From Sporosarcina sp. ZBG7A (GTDB taxonomy: Bacteria > Bacillota > Bacilli > Bacillales_A > Planococcaceae), in the NCBI RefSeq assembly GCF_000813425.1, contig NZ_JWIB01000037.1:1-64000 (forward strand): a stretch of DNA of 64,000 nucleotides, given 5' to 3'. Positions 25,995-35,212 of this stretch are shown in pieces; the stretch's first letter is position 1, and every line of letters begins with the position of its first letter. The position numbers and the translations under genes are program-made. A model generated the notes under the pieces. It had not been told where the DNA came from, did not search any database, and worked only from the letters and a program-made list of their open reading frames with translations.

Positions 25995-26028
25995 ACTGTT
26001 TACGCTCTAATTTATTTTAAGCAAATTT

Positions 26029-26085
26029 AAAGGGACTGACCCAAGTAGTCATTTTACATGACCTCGTGGGACAGTCCCTTTTTCA
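26029..26085. terminator. Bidirectional terminator
   Basis: AAAGGGACTG-CCCA and TGGG-CAGTCCCTTT pair around a 25-base loop, with T-rich flanks on the plus strand and A-rich on the left. Confidence 0.7.
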
Positions 26086-26107
26086 TTGTTGGATAGGACT
26101 TTAGTGA

Positions 26108-26422
26108 TTAATTTTTAACAAGCTCGACAACAGTACCTGTTTTAGCGTCTGCTGCGAATTCATATTGTTCCAACACACCATCTTTAATGCGAGAAACGCC
26201 ACCTCTGTAGACGTTCATGGAAATCACGTTATTTGTAAACGGTTCAGTTTTCATCACAATCCATGAACCGTCAATCGGACCTTCTTTTTTAAATGCATCT
26301 TTTACAGTCTTTAATACTTGCTCAGCTGGAACAGCAGAGTTTGCACGATCTACGGCTTCTTTGACGACCAATCCTGCAGCTGCACCGGTAAGAACTCCGG
26401 CAGCAAATTCTTTTAACTTCAT
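26108..26422 (-). CDS. PepSY-domain small protein (YtzB-like)
   Basis: A 104-residue protein with an N-terminal hydrophobic stretch (FAAGVLTGAAAGLVV) that may anchor it, and a PepSY-like domain ending in DAKTGTVVELV. PepSY modules are thought to inhibit or bind peptidases; this one is encoded divergently from the M42 aminopeptidase gene, as ytzB is beside ytoP in Bacillus. ATG 26422 follows AAGGAG; the frame extends to 26464 without a ribosome site. Confidence 0.8.
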   Translation of the reverse strand: MKLKEFAAGVLTGAAAGLVVKEAVDRANSAVPAEQVLKTVKDAFKKEGPIDGSWIVMKTEPFTNNVISMNVYRGGVSRIKDGVLEQYEFAADAKTGTVVELVKN

Positions 26423-26595
26423 ATGGACAGCACTCCTTAGTAGTCGTTTTAATAAGTGTATCATACCACTTTCAATTTGAATAAGCGAGACTACTCACTC
26501 TATTCTTTCGAGTATCGAATTAGACAATTGGTAATTTCGACTGAATTGTTCTACAATACGTAGTGTACATAATTTAAAGTGGAGGTAATCCTTTT

Positions 26596-27669
26596 ATGAA
26601 TAACGAAACTCTTGCAATGTTTAAAACGCTTACAGAATTACCAGGTGCACCCGGAAATGAGCATGCCGTACGAAAATATTTACGGGGCGAACTTGAAAAA
26701 TATTCGGATGAAATGATTCAAGACAACTTGGGAGGCATCTTTGGTGTTCGTAAAGGACCTGAGAATAGCCCTAAAATAATGGTAGCTGGACATATGGATG
26801 AAGTCGGGTTCATGATTTCAGGAATTACGGAAAATGGAATGCTCCGTTTCCAAACATTAGGTGGCTGGTGGAACCAAGTCATGCTTGCACAACGTGTGGA
26901 AATTATTACGGATAAAGGTGTAATTCCAGGCGTTATCGGATCCATACCTCCACATCTTTTGACAGACGAACAACGCGCTAAGCCTATGGACGTGAAAAAT
27001 ATGCTGATTGACATCGGTGCTGATGATTTGGAAGATGCTAAGCGCATCGGAATTCGGCCCGGTCAACAGGCTTTGCCAGTTTGCCCATTCACTCCGATGG
27101 CAAACGAAAAAAAGATTATGGCAAAAGCATGGGATAACCGATATGGTTGCGGTCTTGCACTAGAGTTGCTGAAGGAAGTAAAAGACGTAGACCTTCCAAA
27201 CCAGCTTTTCTCTGGAGCGACTGTAATGGAAGAGGTCGGACTACGTGGTGCTCAAACTGCTGCAAATATGATCAACCCTGATTTGTTCTTCGGACTTGAC
27301 GCTAGTCCTGCAAATGATATGTCCGGCAGCAAGACCGAGTTCGGTCAGCTAGGTAAAGGAACACTACTGCGTATTTTGGATAGAACGATGATTACTCACC
27401 GTGGGCTTCGTGAATTCATCCTCGATACGGCGGAAACCAATAACATTCCTTACCAGTATTTCGTCTCCCAAGGTGGAACGGATGCAGGTAAAGTCCATAT
27501 ATCAAACGATGGTGTACCAAGTGCTATAATCGGTATCTGTTCCCGTTACATTCACACATCCTCATCAATCATTCATACGGATGATTATGCGGCTGCGAAA
27601 GAACTTCTTGTGAAATTAGTGACAACATGTGACAAAACAACTCTTGAAACAATTAAGCAAAACGTTTAA
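26596..27669 (+). CDS. ytoP: M42-family glutamyl/leucyl aminopeptidase YtoP
   Basis: A 357-residue dinuclear metallo-aminopeptidase of family M42, cytoplasmic. Metal ligands and catalytic residues: His in [10 protein letters not shown] (about 66), the bridging Asp in AKAWDNRYG (about 181), the EE pair in VMEEVGLRG (about 213), Asp in GLDASPAND and a His near the C-terminus (IHTSSSIIH). It trims N-terminal residues from peptides. ATG 26596 follows GTGGAGG. Confidence 0.93.
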   Translation: MNNETLAMFKTLTELPGAPGNEHAVRKYLRGELEKYSDEMIQDNLGGIFGVRKGPENSPKIMVAGHMDEVGFMISGITENGMLRFQTLGGWWNQVMLAQRVEIITDKGVIPGVIGSIPPHLLTDEQRAKPMDVKNMLIDIGADDLEDAKRIGIRPGQQALPVCPFTPMANEKKIMAKAWDNRYGCGLALELLKEVKDVDLPNQLFSGATVMEEVGLRGAQTAANMINPDLFFGLDASPANDMSGSKTEFGQLGKGTLLRILDRTMITHRGLREFILDTAETNNIPYQYFVSQGGTDAGKVHISNDGVPSAIIGICSRYIHTSSSIIHTDDYAAAKELLVKLVTTCDKTTLETIKQNV

Positions 27670-27698
27670 GTTCCAATTGAGATGCAACGATATAAAAG

Positions 27699-27738
27699 CA
27701 GTCGGTAACAGAGATTAATCTGTAACCGACTGTTTTTT
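27699..27738 (+). terminator. ytoP terminator
   Basis: CAGTCGGTAACAGA (27699-27712) pairs with TCTGTAACCGACTG (27719-27732), one A-A mismatch, followed by T6. Confidence 0.85.
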
Positions 27739-27831
27739 AATGTGTATTCTAGTGACTTGCGGTTCTGATGGTTGCGCGGATAAGTACTGACAGCTAAACT
27801 AAACATACTGTACTGAAACGGAGGCGAAGAC

Positions 27832-28350
27832 GTGATCAGGAAATACACCTACTTCTTAACAGCGGCACTATTAGTGCTTGTCCTATCAGGATGTGGTCGA
27901 TCTGTTGAAGAAAGAACAGATGAAGCAATGCAATCAGCACGTGATGCATTTGAGTTGAACCGTAAACAACCTACAGAAGCTATTGATGGAGTAGAATTCT
28001 ATATGCCGGTTGGCTGGACAGCGGATGTGATGAAAGCAGAGCGCTCAATGGTGATTTCAAAAGGTAGTCAAACCTATACAGCGCAGTATGATCCGAATGC
28101 TAAGCAAGACTCACATGCGTATTATGAGTTGTTAATGGCGGATAAGAGTAAAGAATTCATCCAGCAACAAACCTTTTCGGATGCAGGGGTATTTGGATTT
28201 GCGGCAATTAGCGCTCATGGAGATTCTTCGGTTGAAGTTGTGACGGGATCTGGTCCCGTTCAAGTGACTGCCATTGTGCAAAAAGAAGATCTTGTTGCAG
28301 CAATCAAGCGTATGATGGAAATCGCTCGATCTGTACAAATAGATTCGTAA
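27832..28350 (+). CDS. Predicted lipoprotein of unknown function
   Basis: A 172-residue lipoprotein. The signal peptide has positive residues (IRKYTY), a hydrophobic core and the lipobox LSGC, so Cys21 would be lipidated and the protein held on the outer face of the membrane. The mature part is predicted alpha/beta, with VEFYMPVGWTADV and a C-terminal amphipathic helix. I recognise no family. Start GTG 27832 follows GGAGGCG. It stands where Bacillus has thioredoxin-like ytpP, directly before ytpQ, probably in one operon. Confidence 0.75.
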   Translation: MIRKYTYFLTAALLVLVLSGCGRSVEERTDEAMQSARDAFELNRKQPTEAIDGVEFYMPVGWTADVMKAERSMVISKGSQTYTAQYDPNAKQDSHAYYELLMADKSKEFIQQQTFSDAGVFGFAAISAHGDSSVEVVTGSGPVQVTAIVQKEDLVAAIKRMMEIARSVQIDS

Positions 28351-28380
28351 AACAGTAACATTTTAGGAGAGGTGAAAACA

Positions 28381-29199
28381 TTGAAATCAGAACAACTAGT
28401 GGAAGAACTGAAAAAACGCCTTTCTTCCCAAAACTTTGAATGGAAGTTTGATAAAAAAGCGGATCGAGTACGTCTCGATCATAAAGGGCTTCATAGGGGG
28501 ATGGACATTTCCCTGCCTGAAATACTTGCAAAATATGAACTAAAATCAGACGCAGCGATTGAAGAAGTCGTCTACACCATTCAAGAAACATTTAATGCAA
28601 TGGAGGCTGAACAGCAACAAGGATTCAATGAAAATGCCATCATTCTTCCTGTGATCCGTTCTACTTCGTTCCCGAAAGAATCTAAAGCGGGTAGCCCATT
28701 CCTTGTGAAACCTCATACGGCAGAAACAGCGATCTACTATGCTTTGGACCAAGGGAAAACTTATCGCTTGATTGACGAAAGTATGCTGTCGTCACTTGGC
28801 AAGACAGAGAAAGAAATTACTGAAGCTGCATTATTTAATGCCCGAAAACTGCCGACAGGTGTTAAAGTAGATGAAGTAGCGGGCAATAAATATTATTTCC
28901 TCAACATAAATGATGGGTATGATGCAAGCCGTATTTTAAATGCTGCATTTTTAAAGGACATGGCTTCCCGCATTGACGGTCATATGACGGTCTCTGTGCC
29001 CCACCAAGATGTATTGATCATTGGAGATATCCAAAATGATACAGGATATGATGTACTTGCTCAAATGACGATGCACTTCTTTACAGTAGGGACAGTACCG
29101 ATTACGTCTTTGTCGTTCCTATATAACGATGGGGAATTGGAACCTATTTTCATCATGGCTAAAAATCGTGTCGCAGAAAAAGGAGAGAAAAAGAAATGA
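28381..29199 (+). CDS. ytpQ: YtpQ, DUF1444 protein
   Basis: A 272-residue conserved Bacillales protein of the DUF1444 family, no known biochemical activity, predicted cytoplasmic. The N-terminus LVEELKKRLSSQNFEWKFDK and 'ILPVIRSTSFPKES' are family landmarks I recall from YtpQ. TTG 28381 is chosen because AGGAGAGG lies about ten bases upstream; GTG 28372 is inside that site. ytpR overlaps its stop by four bases (ATGA). Confidence 0.85.
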   Translation: MKSEQLVEELKKRLSSQNFEWKFDKKADRVRLDHKGLHRGMDISLPEILAKYELKSDAAIEEVVYTIQETFNAMEAEQQQGFNENAIILPVIRSTSFPKESKAGSPFLVKPHTAETAIYYALDQGKTYRLIDESMLSSLGKTEKEITEAALFNARKLPTGVKVDEVAGNKYYFLNINDGYDASRILNAAFLKDMASRIDGHMTVSVPHQDVLIIGDIQNDTGYDVLAQMTMHFFTVGTVPITSLSFLYNDGELEPIFIMAKNRVAEKGEKKK

Positions 29200-29801
29200 A
29201 CGTCTTTATTAACAAACATGGTGTCGGTGACGTGTTGATGGTACAACTGACAACTGAGCGTCCTGAGCAAACAGAAATTGAATCAAAAGGTGATATTACA
29301 CTTATTAAATCCTCACAAGACGGCAATCCGGTAGCATTCAACGTATTTCACGCAACTCAATACGTTGGAGAGCATGCGGATGGTTCTATAGAATTGACAC
29401 CTGAACTCGTAGCGAAAATTCAAGAAGCACTTGAAAAGAACAGTGTCTCACTTGAGCTAAATGTAGATTTTAGTCCGAAATTCGTTGTAGGGCACGTTGT
29501 TTCAAAAGAGAAGCACCCAAATGCGGACAAGCTCAATATTTGTACGGTGAACGTTGGAGACGAGACGTTACAAATCGTCTGTGGAGCACCGAATGTTGAA
29601 AGTGACCAAAAAGTAGTCGTTGCAAAAGTAGGAGCTGTGATGCCATCTGGTTTGATCATTCGCGACGCAGAACTACGTGGAGTGCCATCTTCAGGAATGA
29701 TTTGTTCTGCAAAAGAATTAGCGTTACCGGATGCGCCAGCTGAAAAAGGTATTCTTGTATTAGCAGCAGATGCAGAAGTTGGAAGTGCGTTTACAAACTG
29801 A
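29196..29801 (+). CDS. ytpR: YtpR, tRNA-binding (EMAP/CsaA-like) domain protein
   Basis: A 201-residue protein. The C-terminal half (about 95-200) is the OB-fold tRNA-binding domain found at the N-terminus of PheT: VVGHVVSKEKHPNADKLNI, IVCGAPNV, GVPSSGMICSAKEL. The N-terminal half is a small family-specific domain. It probably binds tRNA or a related structure; the role is not established. Coupled to ytpQ by ATGA overlap. Followed by a terminator. Confidence 0.88.
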   Translation: MNVFINKHGVGDVLMVQLTTERPEQTEIESKGDITLIKSSQDGNPVAFNVFHATQYVGEHADGSIELTPELVAKIQEALEKNSVSLELNVDFSPKFVVGHVVSKEKHPNADKLNICTVNVGDETLQIVCGAPNVESDQKVVVAKVGAVMPSGLIIRDAELRGVPSSGMICSAKELALPDAPAEKGILVLAADAEVGSAFTN

Positions 29802-29815
29802 AAATAGTATTATTA

Positions 29816-29850
29816 ACAGAGAAGCTAGTTGAGTTCTCTGTTTTTTTTGA
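29816..29850 (+). terminator. ytpR operon terminator
   Basis: ACAGAGAA pairs with TTCTCTGT across a ten-base loop, followed by T8. Confidence 0.85.
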
Positions 29851-29945
29851 TGAAAAATTCATCAGCCTGTGTGTTGTTTTTATCAAAAAAAGATAGTTGA
29901 AGTGACCTATGATACCGTTTTGTTTCCCACATAGCACACGACTAT

Positions 29946-29975
29946 TTGATTTTATCCTTGTTTTTCTGTTAAAAT
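29946..29975 (+). promoter_or_regulatory. Putative sigma-A promoter of sftA
   Basis: TTGATT (29946-29951), 18-base spacer, TAAAAT (29970-29975), about 30 bases before the sftA start. Confidence 0.5.
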
Positions 29976-30004
29976 AGGTTGATTGAAATGAAAAGAGTGA
30001 TAGA

Positions 30005-32788
30005 GTGAGTTGGATTAAAAAAACTATGGGTCGCATGTTCGGCTCGCAATCTGATGAGACAATTGAAGACTTGAACACAGAATCACCTGAGCTAGAACAA
30101 CCGCAAGAACCAAACCCGCCGCAGCGGCCGGCATTTAGATTTCCTATGATTACTGATGCTGAAATTTATGGATGGGATGAAGATCCCGATGAACCTGTAC
30201 AAATAAAGCAACAAGTAGCACCTTTAGTAGAAAAAGATGCCCCATCTGAATCGATACCGTTATACAAGAATAACAGATGGCCTGCAGAACCACCTATAGG
30301 AGAAATCCATAGAGCAGGTAATAGAACGAAATATAAAGAACTTACAGAAAAAAATAGAACCGTAAAACCTGAATTGGAAAAAACAGTTAAACGTAAAACG
30401 GAAATTGTGAAACAACGCACTAACAAACCGTTTACACCAACGGAAGTGCCTTCACCTGTATATGGATTTTCACAACAAAAACGAACCAGTGTGAAAATTG
30501 AACATGAGATCACATCTAATAATGGGAATGAACCAATTACTAGAGTGGAACGACCGTCGAATCTCTTCTTGCCGAAAGAAGTGTTGCCTTCTGGCAGAAA
30601 AATTGGGGCACCATCTATTGGGGCTCTGAAAACGAACCAGTACACTGAGTCCGAAAATGAAGTTGACGAAGTAATAGATATACCACATGAACCATCTTTG
30701 CCAGAATCAGTAAAATCGGATCGGGAGTTTGTTACGGCGGAAGAAATCATTCCGTTGACTTCGTCTACAGATCAGACAGACTCTGAATCGTATTCTGCTG
30801 AGAAACTAGAAGTAGAAACAGTACAAGAGAGTGTACAGATTGCAGTTTTAGAACCTGAACTTGAAGAGGTTAGTCAAGAGAGTTCAGTGCAGGAAGATCC
30901 AGTAGATGAAGCACCTGAAGAACTGTACGTAGAAGAGAATATTGAAGAGTTTACTGAGCCAGTAAGTGATGTTTTTGAAGAACTATACGTAGAACAGACG
31001 GAAGAAGGGGACGACAGTGTTCCATTTGTTGAGGAATCCACTACTACCCCTGAACTAGATAGAAGCAAAAATGAAAAAATTGTTCCTTTTAATGTCGTCA
31101 TGTTGAAAACTGATAAAGAGAAGCAGCAGTTACGTTCTCTTGCTCTTTCCAATGCTCCGACATTCAAAGAACCTGCGCCATTGCCTGTGAACAACGAGCA
31201 ACTGTCTGCTGTTAACAAGGAGATTCAACCAGCAAAGCCGGAATCTCAGAATCAGCCTGGAATGAGGCAGAACAGTCAGCATGTTGAAGCGGTTCAATCA
31301 GCACCACTTACGAGTATAGCAACGTTATCAGAGGGATCAGAGGATGAGCAGGAAGTGCTTCCTCATTATGTTTTCCCTTCAATTGAAGATTTACTACCAG
31401 CTGAAGCACAGCAAGAAGATACCGAATGGCTAACTTCACAATCTGAGAAACTAGTCGAAGCACTTTCTCATTTTTCTGTGGAAGCAGACATATTAGAAGC
31501 GGTTCAAGGGCCTACAGTTACGCGATTTGAGTTGACAGTCGGATTTGGAACTAAAGTTAGCAAAGTCCGTAATTTAACAGATGATCTGAAATTAGCTCTA
31601 GCGGCAGAAGATATCCGTATTCAGGCTCCAATCCCTGGTACAAGCTCGATCGGGATTGAAATACCGAATCGGACAACACGACCTGTCCGAATTTCAGAAG
31701 TCATTGATACTGATAAGTTCACGAGTTCTGATTCACCACTCGAAGCGGTACTTGGATTGAGTTTAACAGGTGAACCGGTAACAATCGACTTGCGTAAAAT
31801 GCCACATGGAATGATTGCAGGTGCAACGGGTTCAGGGAAATCGGTCTGCATTAACTCGATTCTCGTGAGTCTTTTGTACAAAGCTTCGCCAACAGAGCTA
31901 AAAATGATGTTGATTGACCCTAAAATGGTGGAATTAGCGCCATTCAATGGAATTCCACATCTTATTAGCCCTGTCATCACTGATGTCAAGGCTGCGACAG
32001 CCGCTTTAAAATGGGCAGTCGACGAGATGGAGCGACGATATGAGCTATTTGCGCATGCAGGTGCCCGGAATATTGAACGATATAACCAAATGGCAGAAGC
32101 GAATCGCCAATTTGCACAAAAAATGCCGTATTTACTAATTGTCATCGATGAGCTTGCGGATCTGATGATGGTTGCGCCGAATGATGTCGAAGTATCGATC
32201 AGTCGAATTGCTCAAAAAGCAAGAGCATGTGGTATTCACCTGATTATTGCAACGCAGCGTCCATCAGTCGATGTTATTACTGGCATCATTAAGGCTAATA
32301 TTCCAACACGCATTGCATTTGCTGTGTCTTCTCAGATCGATTCTCGAACGATTCTCGATGGTGCTGGAGCAGAGCGACTTCTCGGTAGGGGAGATATGCT
32401 GTATATCGGAAATGGACAATCTTCACCCATCCGCTTGCAGGGCACATTTGTAACGGATGATGAAATTGAAGACATAATTGAACACGTTAAAAGTGAAGCC
32501 TCACCAGAATACTTATTCGGTCAGGAAGATTTACTCGCTGCTGTTGTTGAAGAAGAGGAATCAGATCCGTTGTTCACGCAAGCCTGTGCATTCATCATTG
32601 AACAGGGAAGTGCATCGACATCACTTATGCAGCGCCACTTTAGTATTGGATACAATCGAGCTGCGAAAATTATGGATCGCATGGAAGCACATGGCTTCAT
32701 ATCAGAACAACGAGGAAGTCGTTCGCGGGATGTCTATTTAACAGAAGCAGACTTGGAGTCATTTCTGAATCCTGATCATGAAGCATAA
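30005..32788 (+). CDS. sftA: SftA, soluble FtsK/SpoIIIE-type DNA translocase
   Basis: A 927-residue FtsK-family motor without membrane helices, which helps clear chromosomal DNA from the closing septum. After MSWIKKTMGRMFG comes a long acidic, Pro/Glu-rich linker (about 20-440). The translocase part follows: a beta domain, Walker A GATGSGKS (about 606-613), Walker B LLIVIDELADL (about 709-719) and a C-terminal winged-helix gamma domain (QRHFSIGYNRAAKIMDRME). Start GTG 30005. In Bacillus the same order ytpR-sftA-murC is kept, supporting SftA over SpoIIIE. Confidence 0.93.
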   Translation: MSWIKKTMGRMFGSQSDETIEDLNTESPELEQPQEPNPPQRPAFRFPMITDAEIYGWDEDPDEPVQIKQQVAPLVEKDAPSESIPLYKNNRWPAEPPIGEIHRAGNRTKYKELTEKNRTVKPELEKTVKRKTEIVKQRTNKPFTPTEVPSPVYGFSQQKRTSVKIEHEITSNNGNEPITRVERPSNLFLPKEVLPSGRKIGAPSIGALKTNQYTESENEVDEVIDIPHEPSLPESVKSDREFVTAEEIIPLTSSTDQTDSESYSAEKLEVETVQESVQIAVLEPELEEVSQESSVQEDPVDEAPEELYVEENIEEFTEPVSDVFEELYVEQTEEGDDSVPFVEESTTTPELDRSKNEKIVPFNVVMLKTDKEKQQLRSLALSNAPTFKEPAPLPVNNEQLSAVNKEIQPAKPESQNQPGMRQNSQHVEAVQSAPLTSIATLSEGSEDEQEVLPHYVFPSIEDLLPAEAQQEDTEWLTSQSEKLVEALSHFSVEADILEAVQGPTVTRFELTVGFGTKVSKVRNLTDDLKLALAAEDIRIQAPIPGTSSIGIEIPNRTTRPVRISEVIDTDKFTSSDSPLEAVLGLSLTGEPVTIDLRKMPHGMIAGATGSGKSVCINSILVSLLYKASPTELKMMLIDPKMVELAPFNGIPHLISPVITDVKAATAALKWAVDEMERRYELFAHAGARNIERYNQMAEANRQFAQKMPYLLIVIDELADLMMVAPNDVEVSISRIAQKARACGIHLIIATQRPSVDVITGIIKANIPTRIAFAVSSQIDSRTILDGAGAERLLGRGDMLYIGNGQSSPIRLQGTFVTDDEIEDIIEHVKSEASPEYLFGQEDLLAAVVEEEESDPLFTQACAFIIEQGSASTSLMQRHFSIGYNRAAKIMDRMEAHGFISEQRGSRSRDVYLTEADLESFLNPDHEA

Positions 32789-32865
32789 GATTAAGAATAT
32801 GAACTTACATTATGAATTATCAATGAGAGATTTTAGGGAACAGGTTGGTCCCAGGAGGTTGCACA

Positions 32866-34179
32866 ATGACGAAATTTCACTTTACAGGTATTAAAGGATC
32901 AGGAATGAGTTCACTCGCTCAAATCCTTCACGATTCATCAAACGAAGTTCAAGGGTCAGATGTGGAAAAGCACTTTTTCACCGAGGAACCACTTCATGAA
33001 CGTTCTATAACCGTACTTCCTTTCAGTGAAGACAACATTACTGAAGGACTTACAATAATTGCAGGTAATGCGTTTCCGGATACACATCCAGAATTAGTGA
33101 AAGCTAAAGAACTAGGACTGGACGTAATTCGCTATCATGACTTTTTGGCGGAATACATGAAACAATCCGTTTCTGTAGCAATTACAGGTACCCATGGAAA
33201 AACATCGACGACGGGTCTTCTTGCTCATGTCCTTACTGGCTTTGCACCAATTTCATACTTAATTGGAGATGGTACAGGAAAAGGAGTTCAGGACAGTGAC
33301 TTTTTTGTATTTGAGTCATGCGAATACAAGCGGCATTTCCTAGCGTACGAACCTGATTACGCAATTATCACGAATATCGATTTCGATCACCCTGACTATT
33401 TTAAAGACATGGAAGATGTATTGAATGCATTTGGTGATATGGCTTTGAATGTTAAAAAAGCGATTATCGCATGTGGGGATGACCCGAACTGTTTAGCGAT
33501 TCAAGCAAATGTACCAGTCGTACTTTATGGTCTTGGCGAAGGAAATGATTTTAGTGCTTCTAATATCGTAAAAAGCGCTGAAGGTACTTCTTTTGATGTA
33601 TTTGTTCGTAACGAATTTTATCATTCGTTTACAATTCCGATGCCTGGCGACCATGCGATTAAAAACGCATTGGCAGTTATTGCGCTTTGTCAGTATGAAG
33701 GATTGGAACCAACCGTTGTCGCAGAACGTCTTAAGAGTTTTAACGGGGTAAAGCGGAGGTTCACTGAAGTTCAATCTGATGGTGCAATTCTAATCGATGA
33801 TTATGCACATCATCCAACTGAAATCCGCGCAACTCTTCAGTCTGCAAGACAGAAGTATCCTGAGCGTGAAATCGTCGCGGTTTTCCAACCGCATACATTT
33901 TCAAGAACTGCGGCACTAATGGATGAATTTGCAGAAAGCCTTTCTGAAGCTGACCAAGTTTATCTGTGTGATATATTTGGATCCGCTCGTGAAAAATCAG
34001 GTACGTTGACGGTGAATGATCTTGCCGAGAAAATTCCTGGTTCCGCACATTTAACACTAGATGCTATTGAAGCGCTTGATGGACATGAAGATGCTGTCTT
34101 TTTGTTCATGGGGGCAGGGGACGTACAAAAGTATTTGAGCGCCTATCAGCAACATATCGCTGAACAGAAAACAGTCTGA
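32866..34179 (+). CDS. murC: UDP-N-acetylmuramate--L-alanine ligase
   Basis: A 437-residue Mur ligase adding L-Ala to UDP-MurNAc with ATP, the first step of the peptide stem. The N-terminal motif [13 protein letters not shown] binds the nucleotide; the ATP loop [11 protein letters not shown] is at about 106-116, and [14 protein letters not shown] marks the C-terminal domain. ATG 32866 follows CAGGAGGT; an earlier in-frame ATG at 32845 has no ribosome site. A terminator follows. Confidence 0.96.
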   Translation: MTKFHFTGIKGSGMSSLAQILHDSSNEVQGSDVEKHFFTEEPLHERSITVLPFSEDNITEGLTIIAGNAFPDTHPELVKAKELGLDVIRYHDFLAEYMKQSVSVAITGTHGKTSTTGLLAHVLTGFAPISYLIGDGTGKGVQDSDFFVFESCEYKRHFLAYEPDYAIITNIDFDHPDYFKDMEDVLNAFGDMALNVKKAIIACGDDPNCLAIQANVPVVLYGLGEGNDFSASNIVKSAEGTSFDVFVRNEFYHSFTIPMPGDHAIKNALAVIALCQYEGLEPTVVAERLKSFNGVKRRFTEVQSDGAILIDDYAHHPTEIRATLQSARQKYPEREIVAVFQPHTFSRTAALMDEFAESLSEADQVYLCDIFGSAREKSGTLTVNDLAEKIPGSAHLTLDAIEALDGHEDAVFLFMGAGDVQKYLSAYQQHIAEQKTV

Positions 34180-34212
34180 TTGAATTAATCAGGCTGTTTT
34201 CTTTTTTTTGAT
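34172..34212 (+). terminator. murC terminator
   Basis: ACAGTCTGATT pairs with AATCAGGCTGT around GAATT, followed by a T-rich run (TTTCTTTTTTTT). Confidence 0.85.
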
Positions 34213-34274
34213 GAAATCTTGATTTATTTTAAAGGAAATAATCACTCGTTGTCGAAAGTGGAAAGATGGTCAAA

Positions 34275-34300
34275 GTTTAGCCTGTAGAGTGACAGGGTAA
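34275..34300 (+). promoter_or_regulatory. Sigma-B-type promoter of ytxH
   Basis: GTTTAG (34275-34280), 14-base spacer, GGGTAA (34295-34300), one mismatch per box to the general-stress consensus GTTTAA-N12-15-GGGTAT. It lies 170 bases before the ytxH start, within a 290-base gap holding nothing else I recognise. Confidence 0.55.
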
Positions 34301-34470
34301 AAGTACTCATAAGAACGTGGACAGGGAGGAGTGAACTGCTTCCATCTGTTGTACATAGCGGATAGTCGTTGAAAGTTAGTGTTCAGCGAAGTTACCAACC
34401 GTATCGACAGACGAAAAAAGCCAAGGGATTACAGACCAACACCTGAACACCATTTTAAGGAGGAGATCGC

Positions 34471-35172
34471 ATGAGCGAAAACTATAACAAACCAAACCAA
34501 ACTAACGAATTTACCTCGAATGATATGTATGAAAACTCTTACGGAGAGCCATCTCAATTACCGATGAACTATAATTATTTCCCTACGGATACAGACAGTT
34601 TCTATGAAGAGGATAGTTCTGGATCTGGAAGCTTTTTAGTAGGAGCACTAGTAGGGGGAGTCATAGGAGCCGCAGCAGCACTTTTCCTAGCACCGAAAAC
34701 AGGTAAAGAAATGCGCGATGATTTTTCAACTCAAGCCGTACAATTTAAAAACAAGAGTATTGAGTTAAGCTCTACAGCCAAAGATAAAGCAGTTGACCTA
34801 ACTGCAACTGCCAAAGATAAGGCAGCTGATCTGTCTAGTACTGCTAAAGAAAAAGCGACACAGATTTCTGCAGTGGCAAAGGAAAAGTCTGAAGACCTTA
34901 AGAAAAATGTCCAGGACCAAACTGGAAAAGTAAAATCGATGACTTCAAAAAAGACTGCCCCAATGGATGATGGTACTGCTTCATCTGAAGGTGAAGAGCC
35001 TATTGTTAACAAAGAGGACAAAGGTGCTTCCAAAAAGTCTGAAGAGAAAAAAGAAGCTAGCAATCAGACTACTAAAAATAGTGATGTAGCCTATGACAAT
35101 TCAGAAAACATCGGAAAAGATAAGAATATCAATCAAAATGCAGTTTCTAACGAAAAGCCTAAAAGTAATTGA
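34471..35172 (+). CDS. ytxH: YtxH-domain general stress protein
   Basis: A 233-residue YtxH-type protein. After a 50-residue polar N-terminus comes one Gly/Ala-rich helix (FLVGALVGGVIGAAAALFLAPKTGKEMRDD, about 55-84), the family signature. Next come four imperfect 11-residue repeats of the type STAKDKAVDLT (about 97-140), like LEA-type amphipathic helices, and a polar tail. B. subtilis ytxH is stress-induced; a sigma-B-like promoter upstream agrees. ATG 34471 follows AAGGAGGAG. Probably protects membrane or proteins under stress (inferred). Confidence 0.85.
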   Translation: MSENYNKPNQTNEFTSNDMYENSYGEPSQLPMNYNYFPTDTDSFYEEDSSGSGSFLVGALVGGVIGAAAALFLAPKTGKEMRDDFSTQAVQFKNKSIELSSTAKDKAVDLTATAKDKAADLSSTAKEKATQISAVAKEKSEDLKKNVQDQTGKVKSMTSKKTAPMDDGTASSEGEEPIVNKEDKGASKKSEEKKEASNQTTKNSDVAYDNSENIGKDKNINQNAVSNEKPKSN

Positions 35173-35175
35173 CTA

Positions 35176-35212
35176 AAATAGCCATTCAGCCTTTGGGCTG
35201 AATGGCTATTTT
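35176..35212. terminator. Bidirectional terminator between ytxH and the FtsA-like gene
   Basis: AAATAGCCATTCAGCC pairs with GGCTGAATGGCTATTT around a TTTG loop, with A/T runs outside serving both converging genes. Confidence 0.85.
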
